From contig BNTS01000122.1 in the NCBI GenBank assembly GCA_025996775.1, positions 1 to 9,511 on the forward strand: DNA of 9,511 bases. Reading direction: 5' to 3'. The stretch is from Bacteroidia bacterium (GTDB lineage Bacteria > Bacteroidota > Bacteroidia > Bacteroidales > Tannerellaceae). A program made the translations under genes and the position numbers. Below the pieces are notes generated by a model. It was not told the DNA's origin. It did not search any database and saw nothing but the letters and a program-made list of their open reading frames with translations. Shown one piece after another: positions 1 through 7,207 of this stretch. How positions within the stretch are numbered: position 1 is the first letter of the stretch; every line of letters starts with the position of its first letter.

Positions 1-1
1 T

Positions 2-1402
2 GTCCCAAGCATTTGGGCGGAAAATTCACCTTTAGTAATTCACGAAGCGCAGGAGTGCAAAGTGCCTGTCATTACGGCAAATTATGGCGGAATGTGTGAA
101 TATGTAAATCATAAAGTAAATGGATTGCTGTTCAAACACCGCAATATAAATTCATTGGCTGAACAAATGAAATGGGCGGTTGAAAATTCTACTGAAATGC
201 AACGTTTGGGCAAAAAGGGATATTTGTATTCAAAAGATGGGAAAGTGTCTGATATTCAGAATCACTGTAATGAACTTATTAAACTTTTTGAAAATGAAAT
301 TGTAAAGACGCGGCGTGCTACGTCTCGACTTTGGCGTATCACGATTGACACCAATCCCGAAGATTGTAACTTGCATTGTATCATGTGCGAAGAACACAGT
401 CCGTATAGCGATTTCAAACAAAAACTTTTTGAAACAACAGGCGTAAAATTTCGCCGAATGAAGTTCGCAACCGTTGAGCGTATTTTCGAGGAAGCCGCAC
501 GATTGGGCGTGAAGGAAATTATCCCTTCCACGATGGGCGAGCCGTTGCTGTATAAAGACATTGAAAAGATTTTTGAATTGTCGCAAAAGCACAATATCAA
601 AATAAATCTCACAACCAACGGCACTTTTCCCAAAAAATCGGTTGAGGAATGGGCAAAAATCATTATTCCAAATACAACGGACATAAAAATCAGTTGGAAT
701 GGTGCAACCGCCAAGACTTCCGAAGAAATCATGACCGGCTCGAATTTCACGCGAACTTTGGAAAATCTGAAAAAGCTGATTACGTTCCGAAATGTCCATT
801 TTGAACAAACAGGATATTTTTGCCGCATTACTTTTCAACTTACCTTTATGCAAAACAATATGCACGAATTGGCTGACATTATGAAGCTTGCAGCCGAATT
901 AGGAGTTGATAGAGTAAAAGGACACCACCTTTGGACACATTTCGATGAAATAAAACCGCTTTCGATGAAAGCCACAAAAGAAAGCATTGCCCAATGGAAC
1001 GAGTACGTTCGACAAGCATACGCAGCACAGGAACAATATCGCAAACTCAATGGCGAAAAGGTATTGTTGGAAAACATTATCCCGCTTACTGAAAACGAAG
1101 AAACGGAAGTACCTGAAAATTATAAATGTCCATTTTTGGAAAAGGAACTTTGGATTTCCGCAACCGGAAAAGTATCGCCTTGCTGTGCTCCCGACAACCT
1201 TCGGCAATCGTTGGGCGATTTTGGAAATATTGAAACAATGAGCCTCACAGAAGTTTTGGCGAGTGAGAACTATCAAAATCTTGTAGAGAATTACAAGAAA
1301 CAGGACTTGTGTAGAACGTGTAATATGCGTAAACCAAAACAAGAATTGCAGTACAACTGCGTTTTATATCAAAAAATGATGTTTATTGCAGACATAACGT
1401 AA
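2..1402 (+). CDS. Glycosyltransferase (GT4-type) / radical SAM-SPASM fusion protein, 5'-truncated by the window edge
   Basis: The frame is open from base 2 with no start, so the gene begins outside the window; the GTG at 62 is internal. 466 residues are visible. Residues 1-75 look like the C-terminal half of a GT4 glycosyltransferase: an EX7E motif (E7, E15) is followed by PVITANYGG and NGLLF, typical of nucleotide-sugar binding. After a linker, residues 110-310 form a radical SAM domain with a CX3CX2C iron-sulfur motif (C122, C126, C129; CNLHCIMC) and a GEP-like motif (TMGEPLL, 178-183). Residues 376-440 resemble a SPASM or Twitch module: C376-X12-G-X4-C394, C395, then C437-X2-C440, enough for one auxiliary 4Fe-4S cluster. 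The family knowledge is that radical SAM-SPASM enzymes modify peptides, proteins or small molecules; the substrate here is unknown. No N-terminal nucleotide-acceptor half can be inspected. The stop is 36 bp before the next start. Confidence 0.85.
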   Translation, partial: VPSIWAENSPLVIHEAQECKVPVITANYGGMCEYVNHKVNGLLFKHRNINSLAEQMKWAVENSTEMQRLGKKGYLYSKDGKVSDIQNHCNELIKLFENEIVKTRRATSRLWRITIDTNPEDCNLHCIMCEEHSPYSDFKQKLFETTGVKFRRMKFATVERIFEEAARLGVKEIIPSTMGEPLLYKDIEKIFELSQKHNIKINLTTNGTFPKKSVEEWAKIIIPNTTDIKISWNGATAKTSEEIMTGSNFTRTLENLKKLITFRNVHFEQTGYFCRITFQLTFMQNNMHELADIMKLAAELGVDRVKGHHLWTHFDEIKPLSMKATKESIAQWNEYVRQAYAAQEQYRKLNGEKVLLENIIPLTENEETEVPENYKCPFLEKELWISATGKVSPCCAPDNLRQSLGDFGNIETMSLTEVLASENYQNLVENYKKQDLCRTCNMRKPKQELQYNCVLYQKMMFIADIT

Positions 1403-1418
1403 AATAATAGTATCTTTG
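1386..1418 (+). promoter_or_regulatory. Bacteroidetes-type promoter for the abiE operon
   Basis: TATCTTTG at 1411-1418 matches the Bacteroidetes -7 consensus TAnnTTTG. A TTG at 1386-1388, 22 nt upstream, can serve as the -33 element. The predicted transcript start falls near 1423-1426, leaving a leader of about 15 nt before the ATG at 1439. The -33 part lies inside the 3' end of the upstream gene. A near-identical pair of short direct repeats, CGTAAAATAAT (1398-1408) and CGTAAATAAT (1423-1432), brackets the -7 element and could be an operator for the AbiEi antitoxin, which is known to autoregulate in this family; that role is inferred. Confidence 0.6.
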
Positions 1419-1438
1419 CACTCGTAAATAATTTAAAA

Positions 1439-2260
1439 ATGGAACAATATAGTAAAGTTAGATATTGGATTGAAGACCTGCCTAAAAGAGGCAAAATTGT
1501 ATTCTCGCAGCAAGAAGTCGAGAAACAATTTACTGATTTGTCGCTTGCAAACATACGAAATTCATTGTATAGGCTTGTGGCAAAAAAGAAAATACAGTCT
1601 GTTTGGCATGGTTTTTTTGTAATCGTGCCTGTTGAGTACGGCTTAAAAGGGATTGTGCCGCCGATAGAATATATCGACCAACTAATGAAGCATTTAGGGA
1701 AAGGCTATTATATTGCTTTATTGAGCGCAGCGGCTTTGCAAGGGGCTTCACACCAACAGCCGCAAGAATTTACGGTTATTACCAATTCCGGCAATCTTCG
1801 CGACAAACAAAAGAAAGATGTGAAAATTAATTTTGTTACGAAGAAAAATATCCCGACAAAATATCTCACTAATCTCATGACAAACAGCGGATATGTGAAT
1901 ATATCCATACCTGAATTAACTGCTTTTGATTTAATTAATTATAAAAAAAATACAGGTGGATTAAATCGAGTTGCAACTGTTTTGAACGAATTGGCAGAAA
2001 CCATGAATTTCGACAATTTAGAGGCAGATTTTTTTGAATTATTTAATAGCCAAGCCATACAGCGTCTGGGTTATTTGCTTGACTTATTAGGATACGAAAA
2101 ATTGGCTGATACATTAGAACAAAAAGCGAAACAGACAGGTATAAAATTTAAGAAATGTCCCTTGTCGTTAACATCTAAAAAATTAGAATCATCTGAATAT
2201 AAGACAGATAATAAATGGAAAATAATTATTAACGAAGAAATAGAAATAGACGAATTATGA
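1439..2260 (+). CDS. AbiEi-family antitoxin / transcriptional repressor
   Basis: This 273-residue protein fits the AbiEi antitoxin family of AbiE-type toxin-antitoxin (abortive infection) systems. Residues about 5-62 look like a winged helix-turn-helix (SQQEVEKQF, then LANIRNSLYRLVAKKKI and a WHGFFVIVP wing). The family's C-terminal domain follows: GYYIALLSAAALQGASHQQP at 89-108, FTVIT at 111-115, the PELTAFDLI...GGL block at 158-174, and QRLGYLLDLLGYEKLADTL at 208-226. In studied members the N-terminal domain represses the operon and the C-terminal domain is needed to neutralise the toxin. The ATG lies about 15 nt behind a predicted transcript start and no Shine-Dalgarno sequence is present. 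The last four bases overlap the start of the next gene (ATGA), the usual coupling of abiEi and abiEii. Function is inferred from family features. Confidence 0.88.
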   Translation: MEQYSKVRYWIEDLPKRGKIVFSQQEVEKQFTDLSLANIRNSLYRLVAKKKIQSVWHGFFVIVPVEYGLKGIVPPIEYIDQLMKHLGKGYYIALLSAAALQGASHQQPQEFTVITNSGNLRDKQKKDVKINFVTKKNIPTKYLTNLMTNSGYVNISIPELTAFDLINYKKNTGGLNRVATVLNELAETMNFDNLEADFFELFNSQAIQRLGYLLDLLGYEKLADTLEQKAKQTGIKFKKCPLSLTSKKLESSEYKTDNKWKIIINEEIEIDEL

Positions 2261-3045
2261 TACCAAAAAATGCAATTTCAGAATGGACGAACACAGTTCC
2301 TTGGATTGATATTAACAATGTGGAGCAAGATTTGATTATATGCCGGGCGTTAGTTGCCATTTACAACGATGATTTTTTGGCTTCCCGATTGGCTTTTCGT
2401 GGCGGAACGGCGTTGCACAAATTATATATAAGTCCTCAAAGCAGGTATTCGGAAGACATTGATTTAGTTCAGATTATGCCTGAAAATGTCGGCGCAATAC
2501 TTGACAAGTTGCGTGAGGTTTTATCCTTTCTTGGAAAGCCAATTGTAAAACAGAAGAAAAACAACAACACAATGGTTTTTCGGGTGGACTCGACTTTCCC
2601 GCCGATTACGCCAATTAAATTAAAGGTTGAAATCAATTGCAAGGAACATTTTAATGTTTTGGGATTGGTCAGAATTCCATTTTCCGTCAATAATCAATGG
2701 TTTACAGGCGATTGCGAAATAACAACTTATCAATTAGACGAGTTGGTAGGCACAAAATTACGTGCCTTGTATCAGCGAAAAAAGGGACGTGATTTGTTTG
2801 ACTTGCAACGGGCTTTGGAAAATCCGAATCTGAATCCCGACAATGTGATAAAATGTTATCGCGACTATATTTCTTTTTCCGATGGAGAATCGCCATCAAA
2901 AGCGGTGTATTTGGCAAATATGGAAGAGAAGATGCAGGAAGAAATCTTTTTGAATGATACGCAGGGGTTGCTTCGTCCGAGTTTGGGGTTTGAACCGATG
3001 GAGGCGTGGAAAGTTGTGAAAGAGAGGTTTATTGAGAAAATATGA
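2257..3045 (+). CDS. AbiEii/AbiGii-family nucleotidyltransferase toxin
   Basis: The 262-residue protein carries the motifs of AbiEii toxins, members of the DNA polymerase beta-like nucleotidyltransferase superfamily. Residues 47-70 hold FRGGTALHK and, 17 residues after the GGT, SEDIDL: the GG[ST]-DxD nucleotide- and metal-binding motif (G49, G50, D67, D69). A third acidic residue is likely E125 in KLKVEIN. Residues 162-183 hold the conserved block ELVGTKLRALYQR-KKGRDLFDL. Characterised relatives (MenT, AbiEii) block growth, in MenT cases by adding nucleotides to tRNA; the target here is unknown. All motifs look intact, so the toxin is probably active. It overlaps the antitoxin gene by four bases and ends in ATATGA. 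The next start codon comes 13 bases later, so the downstream nuclease gene could be co-transcribed. Confidence 0.9.
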   Translation: MIPKNAISEWTNTVPWIDINNVEQDLIICRALVAIYNDDFLASRLAFRGGTALHKLYISPQSRYSEDIDLVQIMPENVGAILDKLREVLSFLGKPIVKQKKNNNTMVFRVDSTFPPITPIKLKVEINCKEHFNVLGLVRIPFSVNNQWFTGDCEITTYQLDELVGTKLRALYQRKKGRDLFDLQRALENPNLNPDNVIKCYRDYISFSDGESPSKAVYLANMEEKMQEEIFLNDTQGLLRPSLGFEPMEAWKVVKERFIEKI

Positions 3046-3046
3046 T
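3037..3046 (+). repeat. Left copy of a 10-bp direct repeat (AAAATATGAT) bordering the nuclease/transposase region
   Basis: AAAATATGAT occurs here across the stop codon of the AbiEii gene and again at 5666-5675 across the stop of the transposase gene. It could be a target-site duplication. However AAAATATGA also occurs at 7918-7926 at an ordinary gene overlap, so the match may only reflect the local stop/start context. Confidence 0.3.
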
Positions 3047-3058
3047 TTCTCAATAGTT

Positions 3059-4615
3059 ATGCAAATTACCAATGAGATATTATCAAATTTTCTGTATTGC
3101 CCGTATAAAGCATACCGAAAGAGTAATCTTGAAAAAGGAACTATTTCCGAATATCAGGAATTGTATGACAATTTGAAAGAAACTTATACAAGACTATTTA
3201 AGAAAGCAAGTGCTGATTCGATTAAATTCAATGTAAATTTCTGTAATGAAAATATTAATTTAACTTTTGATGCAATTGAATACAACGAAAAAAATAGGAT
3301 ACCGATTTATTTTATTCCGTTTGAGAAAGTTACCAAAGTAGATAAATTATATGTTGCGTTGCAAGCAACATTTATTCAAAATTATTTCCATTACAAAATA
3401 GATTTTTGCAAAATTATTTTTGGAAAAAATTTAAGGCAAACCAAATTCAAAATTCCTTCTTACGCAAAATCAGCAAAGAAACATTCTTTTGATTTAGATA
3501 AAATTCTTTCAAATTCAAATCCCCCATTGTTCTTTAAAAATCAACATTGCCAAATATGCGAATTTCATGATAGTTGTTTAAAAAAACTTATTGAACGTGA
3601 TGATTTAAGTCTTTTGGCGGGATTAAAACCCAAAGAAATTCAACAGAAGAATAATCGTGGTTTTTTTTCAGTTAGGCAATTATCCTATACTTTCCGTCCA
3701 AAGAAAAATCCTTACCGTAAAAGAAAATTTTTACCCGAATTGAAAGCATTGGCAATACGGGAAAACAAAACATTTATCCAGGTAATGCCAACATTTCCAT
3801 TAAGCGAAACCCAAATTTATTTGGATATAGAAGGATTACCGGATAGAAATTTCTACTATTTGATTGGTGTAATTATTAAAAACCAAGATACTGAAAAAGA
3901 ATATTCCTTTTGGGCAAACAATGAAGATGAGGAAATACCTATTTTTATTGAATTAATCACATTGATAACCTCATACAGCAATTATACCGTTTATCATTAC
4001 GGCTCTTATGAAATACAGGTGCTAAATTCAATATCCAAAAAATTGTCATCTGAATATCAGAATGTTGTGAAAAACATAATCGCTAACACATACAATATTT
4101 TAAGTGTTTTTACCAATTATATTTACCCTCCGACCTATTCAAACAGTTTAAAAGAGATTGCTCGATTCCTGAAATTTGAATGGACGGATAGTGATTCATC
4201 TGGATTACAAAGTACTATTTGGCGATACAAATGGGAATTATTTAAGGACATTGTTTTGAAAAATAAACTTCTACGATACAACATTGAAGATTGTAAAGCA
4301 TTGATAAATGTGAAATTATGGATTGATTCTTTAGAGGATGAAAATACTCAACAAACTTCAGAAATAAAACAAGAGAACATTTATAAATGGGGTATTACAA
4401 ACTACATTGTAAACGAGTTTGAAGAAATCAACAAAAAAGCATATTTTGATTATCAACGAGAACATATCTTTTTACGAACAGATAAGAAAGTTTACAGAAC
4501 AATTTCAAGAGCAAAAGTCGAGTCGGAAAAATATAATAAAATAGACAAGAAAGTAAATCTGTTTCCTGAAAAATGCGAAAAATGCAAAAGCAAAAACATT
4601 AAAATATACAGATAA
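3059..4615 (+). CDS. TM0106-type RecB-like Fe-S nuclease with RNase H-like (DEDD) domain; N-terminal part of a nuclease-transposase protein cut by TAA
   Basis: I place the start at ATG 3059 (518 residues) because MQITNEILSNFLYCPYKAY matches the usual beginning of TM0106-type proteins; an earlier in-frame start at 3032 lies inside the toxin gene. The N-terminal domain resembles RecB/Cas4 nucleases with a four-cysteine 4Fe-4S site: C14 (YCPYK) and CX2CX5C at C164, C167, C173. D71 and the E89-K90 pair could be nuclease residues, but this PD-(D/E)XK core is hard to confirm by eye. Residues about 183-215 look like a helix-hairpin-helix. Residues 250-425 form an RNase H-like DEDD exonuclease domain: LDIEG (D256, E258), YHYGSYEIQVL (E318) and YNIEDCKAL (D411). 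The tail has CEKC (C506, C509), half of a zinc ribbon, just before TAA. The frame continues open past the stop into the IS66-like transposase. The region is markedly AT-rich. Role in DNA processing is inferred. Confidence 0.8.
   Translation: MQITNEILSNFLYCPYKAYRKSNLEKGTISEYQELYDNLKETYTRLFKKASADSIKFNVNFCNENINLTFDAIEYNEKNRIPIYFIPFEKVTKVDKLYVALQATFIQNYFHYKIDFCKIIFGKNLRQTKFKIPSYAKSAKKHSFDLDKILSNSNPPLFFKNQHCQICEFHDSCLKKLIERDDLSLLAGLKPKEIQQKNNRGFFSVRQLSYTFRPKKNPYRKRKFLPELKALAIRENKTFIQVMPTFPLSETQIYLDIEGLPDRNFYYLIGVIIKNQDTEKEYSFWANNEDEEIPIFIELITLITSYSNYTVYHYGSYEIQVLNSISKKLSSEYQNVVKNIIANTYNILSVFTNYIYPPTYSNSLKEIARFLKFEWTDSDSSGLQSTIWRYKWELFKDIVLKNKLLRYNIEDCKALINVKLWIDSLEDENTQQTSEIKQENIYKWGITNYIVNEFEEINKKAYFDYQREHIFLRTDKKVYRTISRAKVESEKYNKIDKKVNLFPEKCEKCKSKNIKIYR
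4613..4615 (+). other. In-frame TAA separating the nuclease and transposase halves of one reading frame
   Basis: The frame used from 3059 continues after this TAA without another stop to 5674. The codons just after it read SKKIQVDLVFMKQG. CEKC lies before the stop and CYAC 34 codons after it, together a complete CX2C...CX2C zinc ribbon. The single stop therefore looks like a nonsense change, such as CAA, AAA or GAA to TAA, in one long gene. A sequencing error or programmed readthrough are alternatives; the following base is T, a context that favours termination. Confidence 0.7.
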
Positions 4616-4630
4616 TCTAAGAAAATTCAA

Positions 4631-5674
4631 GTGGATTTGGTATTCATGAAACAAGGCATAAGAAAACAAGTGATTGAATATACAGGTGGTAGTTATAGAT
4701 GTTATGCTTGCAGAAAAGAGTATATGGTTGAAAATATGCGAAAATTACCTTTTTACAGTTACAATCTTATGTTATGGGCTGTAAATCAGAAAATTCAATA
4801 TAGATTGAGTTCTGAAAATATAACAAACATTTTGAAAGATTCTTTCAAGATAGAAGCGTCAAATACACAAATAAGTCGTTTCAAAGAAGTAATGGCAAAT
4901 AAATACACTCAAACTTACAATAAAATTATCAACAATATGATTGTCTCAAATCTAATTCAAGCAGATGAAACAATTGCTAGAATCAAAGGAATTGATGGTT
5001 ATGTTTGGGTATTTGCCAATAATGACAGCGTTTATTATCAATTTAGAGAAACGAGAGAACCTGATTTCTTGAAAGAATTATTAGCCGATTTTAACGGGGT
5101 ATTAATATCAGATTTTTATACTGGTTATGATTCTTTGGAGTGTAAACAGCAAAAGTGTTTAATTCATTTGATAAGAGATATGAATGAAGATTTTTTAAAA
5201 CATCAATTTGATGAAGAATTGAAACTTATTGTTAAAGAATTTGGGATACTTCTTCGTAGTATAATTGCTACTATTGATAAATATGGATTAAAGAAATTTA
5301 ATCTCAACAAACATAACAAAGATGTCGAAAGATTTTACAACAAAGTTATTGCACGAATATTCGAGTCAGAACTTGCTGTAACATACCAGAAAAGATTGAT
5401 AAAGTACAGAGCAAAGATTTTTTTGTTTCTTAATTATGATAATATTCCATGGAACAATAATTTAGCCGAACATTCCATAAAGCCATTCGCAAAGTGGCGA
5501 AAAAAGATTAGTAAAAGTCTAACAAAACAGAATATTGACAATCATTTGATTCTACTTTCTGTATTACAAACTTGTAAATATCGTGGCATTAACTTTTTCG
5601 ATTTTTTAAAATCGGGCGAGATTAGTATTTCTGAATATGAATCAAAATATAACAAAAGACAGGAAAAAATATGA
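4631..5674 (+). CDS. IS66-like DDE transposase (C-terminal part of the nuclease-transposase protein)
   Basis: If translated alone, this product would start at GTG 4631 (347 residues) or ATG 4646; neither has a ribosome binding site, and the frame is open from 4616 right after the TAA. It matches the IS66-type TnpC catalytic region. CYAC (C24, C27) is the second half of a zinc ribbon. A helix-turn-helix-like stretch (SNTQISRFKEV, 78-87) follows. The DDE triad is D112 (QADETI), D161 (SDFYTGY) and E280 (NNNLAEHSIKPF). The CX2H...R element between them, C176-LIH179-LIRDM, is also typical of IS66 transposases. All triad residues are present. No tnpA or tnpB partner and no IS66-style terminal repeats (GTAA ends) are visible at its borders, so it is not a standard IS66 copy. 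The stop overlaps the next start (ATGA). Base composition is as AT-rich as the nuclease half. Confidence 0.8.
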   Translation: MDLVFMKQGIRKQVIEYTGGSYRCYACRKEYMVENMRKLPFYSYNLMLWAVNQKIQYRLSSENITNILKDSFKIEASNTQISRFKEVMANKYTQTYNKIINNMIVSNLIQADETIARIKGIDGYVWVFANNDSVYYQFRETREPDFLKELLADFNGVLISDFYTGYDSLECKQQKCLIHLIRDMNEDFLKHQFDEELKLIVKEFGILLRSIIATIDKYGLKKFNLNKHNKDVERFYNKVIARIFESELAVTYQKRLIKYRAKIFLFLNYDNIPWNNNLAEHSIKPFAKWRKKISKSLTKQNIDNHLILLSVLQTCKYRGINFFDFLKSGEISISEYESKYNKRQEKI

Positions 5675-5675
5675 T
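5666..5675 (+). repeat. Right copy of the 10-bp direct repeat (AAAATATGAT)
   Basis: Same sequence as 3037-3046. If the two copies are a target-site duplication, the inserted segment would be 3047-5665 (2619 bp) and the toxin gene would earlier have overlapped the phosphatase gene directly. I see no convincing terminal inverted repeats just inside the copies, so this is tentative. Confidence 0.3.
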
Positions 5676-6261
5676 AAATAAAATTCAAAAGCAATATCCC
5701 AAAAGCAACAAACTTTCCCTCCTCATCCGCCACGCCGACCGAGATAAAATCCCCTCCGGCTCATTTGGCAATGAAGTCATGCTAAATGAAACAGGAAAAG
5801 TAAACGCATTGAAATTTGGGGAAGCCTTATCAGTTTTGAAAATCAATAAAATAATGACAAGTCCGATAGGTAGATGTGTGCAAACTGCCGAATTGATTGT
5901 AAAAGGCTATGGGCAAGCAATTGATATTATCGAAACAAAAGCATTGGGTGCGCCCGGATTACATATAACGGACGAAGAAATTGCCGGAAAATTTTTCATG
6001 GAACAAGGTTTTGAAGAACTTTATCGGCGCATCATTAACGACATCCCAATTGCGGGAATACCAGATGCAAAGCAATTTAATCAATTAATGACTGATTTTT
6101 TGATTGAAAATACCAAAGACGATGGTCTTACAATCTTTGTTACCCACGATTTATTAATTGCTTTTTACCATTACAGCATCAACAAAACGGTTTATACAAG
6201 AGAGAATTGGGTAAAGTATTTGGGAGGTTTAATTTTGAAAAACGGACGATATGAAGAATAA
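5671..6261 (+). CDS. Histidine phosphatase superfamily protein (phosphoglycerate mutase-like)
   Basis: The 196-residue protein belongs to the histidine phosphatase superfamily, whose members form a phosphohistidine during hydrolysis or transfer of a phosphate group. Near the N-terminus LLIRHADRD gives the RHxxR signature (R20, the catalytic H21, R24). TSPIGRCVQTAE (63-74) supplies the conserved second arginine, R68, and FVTHD (156-160) the second histidine, H159. The family's four-residue phosphate pocket is therefore complete. The length fits a compact single-domain member, and no signal peptide is visible, so it is probably cytoplasmic. Its ATG overlaps the transposase stop (ATGA), and its end overlaps the methyltransferase by 11 bases, so it is the first gene of a compact operon. 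The substrate cannot be read from the sequence. A sugar phosphate or nucleotide-linked intermediate would fit the neighbours, but that is inference. Confidence 0.87.
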   Translation: MINKIQKQYPKSNKLSLLIRHADRDKIPSGSFGNEVMLNETGKVNALKFGEALSVLKINKIMTSPIGRCVQTAELIVKGYGQAIDIIETKALGAPGLHITDEEIAGKFFMEQGFEELYRRIINDIPIAGIPDAKQFNQLMTDFLIENTKDDGLTIFVTHDLLIAFYHYSINKTVYTRENWVKYLGGLILKNGRYEE

Positions 6262-7207
6262 ATTGAAAAATATGTTTACCGAACATTGGAAATACCTTGC
6301 CGTCAATGCAGCATGCAAGTTGAATTTGTTCGATGCTTTGGAAATTCCAATGACAGCCAAAGAATTAAGCGAGAAGTTAAGTTCGGATGAAAGACACCTA
6401 TCAACATTACTGAAAGCCTTATGCAGTATTGATTTTCTAAAATGCACAAACGGAAAATTCAGTTTGACAGAGAAATCTGAATTGCTTACAGATAACCATC
6501 CCGAAAGCCTAAAATATGCTTGCATGAATTGGGCAAGCGAACATCTAACAGCGTGGCAAAATTTGGATTATTCTATACGGACAGGGCAAAGTGCATTTGA
6601 AAATCTGTATCAAAGCAACTTCTTTGACTATTTGAATGAGCACCCAAATAAATTAGACGATTACCACAAGGCAATGTTTGAGTATGCAAGAGATGATTAC
6701 AAAACTTTACCCGATTTGGTAGATTTTCGCAAACACCAATCTATAATGGACGTTGGCGGTGGTTATGGTGCTGCAATCAATGCAATAAAAACCAAATATC
6801 CTACAATCGAATGTTATTTGTTTGATTTGCAGAAAGTAATTGAAAATGTGCAGATTAAAAACATAAGCAAAATAGCGGGAGATTTCTTTGAATACATTCC
6901 GCGACTTGCCGATGCAGTTATTTTGTCAAGGGTTTTACACGATTGGAACGATGAAAAAGCAACTTTAATTTTGGAAAATTGCTTTGAAGCTCTGCCAAAA
7001 GACGGAACTCTTTATGTGATTGAAAATTGCGCCGACAAAATCAATATTGATTTGTCCTTGCTTTCGCTCAATATGGCTGTGATGTGCAAAAGTTTTGAGC
7101 GAACATTTACGGAATATAAAATGCTTTGCGAACTGCAAGGTTTTAATTTTCAAGAAGATAAAAAGTTAAATCAGTTACAAACAATTTTAATATTTGAAAA
7201 GTTATGA
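6251..7207 (+). CDS. SAM-dependent O-methyltransferase (COMT/acetylserotonin-type)
   Basis: The 318-residue protein has the two-part layout of the Methyltransf_2 family. Residues about 10-80 form the winged-helix dimerisation domain (LAVNAACKLNLFDAL, then TAKELSEKL and FLKCTNGKFSLTE). The C-terminal half is a Rossmann-like SAM-binding domain: IMDVGGGYG (165-173), LFDLQKVIE (190-198), GDFFEYIP (210-217) and LSRVLHDWND (225-234). H230 sits where the catalytic base of O-methyltransferases lies. ERTFTEYKMLCELQGF (284-298) matches the conserved C-terminal element. Family members methylate hydroxyl groups of small molecules, often in secondary metabolism. The start overlaps the phosphatase by 11 bases and the stop overlaps the next gene by 4, which indicates translational coupling. 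The acceptor substrate is unknown. Confidence 0.87.
   Translation: MKNKLKNMFTEHWKYLAVNAACKLNLFDALEIPMTAKELSEKLSSDERHLSTLLKALCSIDFLKCTNGKFSLTEKSELLTDNHPESLKYACMNWASEHLTAWQNLDYSIRTGQSAFENLYQSNFFDYLNEHPNKLDDYHKAMFEYARDDYKTLPDLVDFRKHQSIMDVGGGYGAAINAIKTKYPTIECYLFDLQKVIENVQIKNISKIAGDFFEYIPRLADAVILSRVLHDWNDEKATLILENCFEALPKDGTLYVIENCADKINIDLSLLSLNMAVMCKSFERTFTEYKMLCELQGFNFQEDKKLNQLQTILIFEKL

Noticed and set aside
62..64. GTG as the start of the first gene
   Set aside because: The frame is open upstream to base 2 and encodes a recognisable glycosyltransferase motif, so 62 is internal.
230..1342. Several minus-strand open frames over the radical SAM gene
   Set aside because: They mirror a well-supported plus-strand gene and show no recognisable domain.
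3032..3058. Earlier start for the nuclease gene
   Set aside because: It lies in the toxin gene's last codons, and the family-like N-terminus begins at the ATG at 3059.
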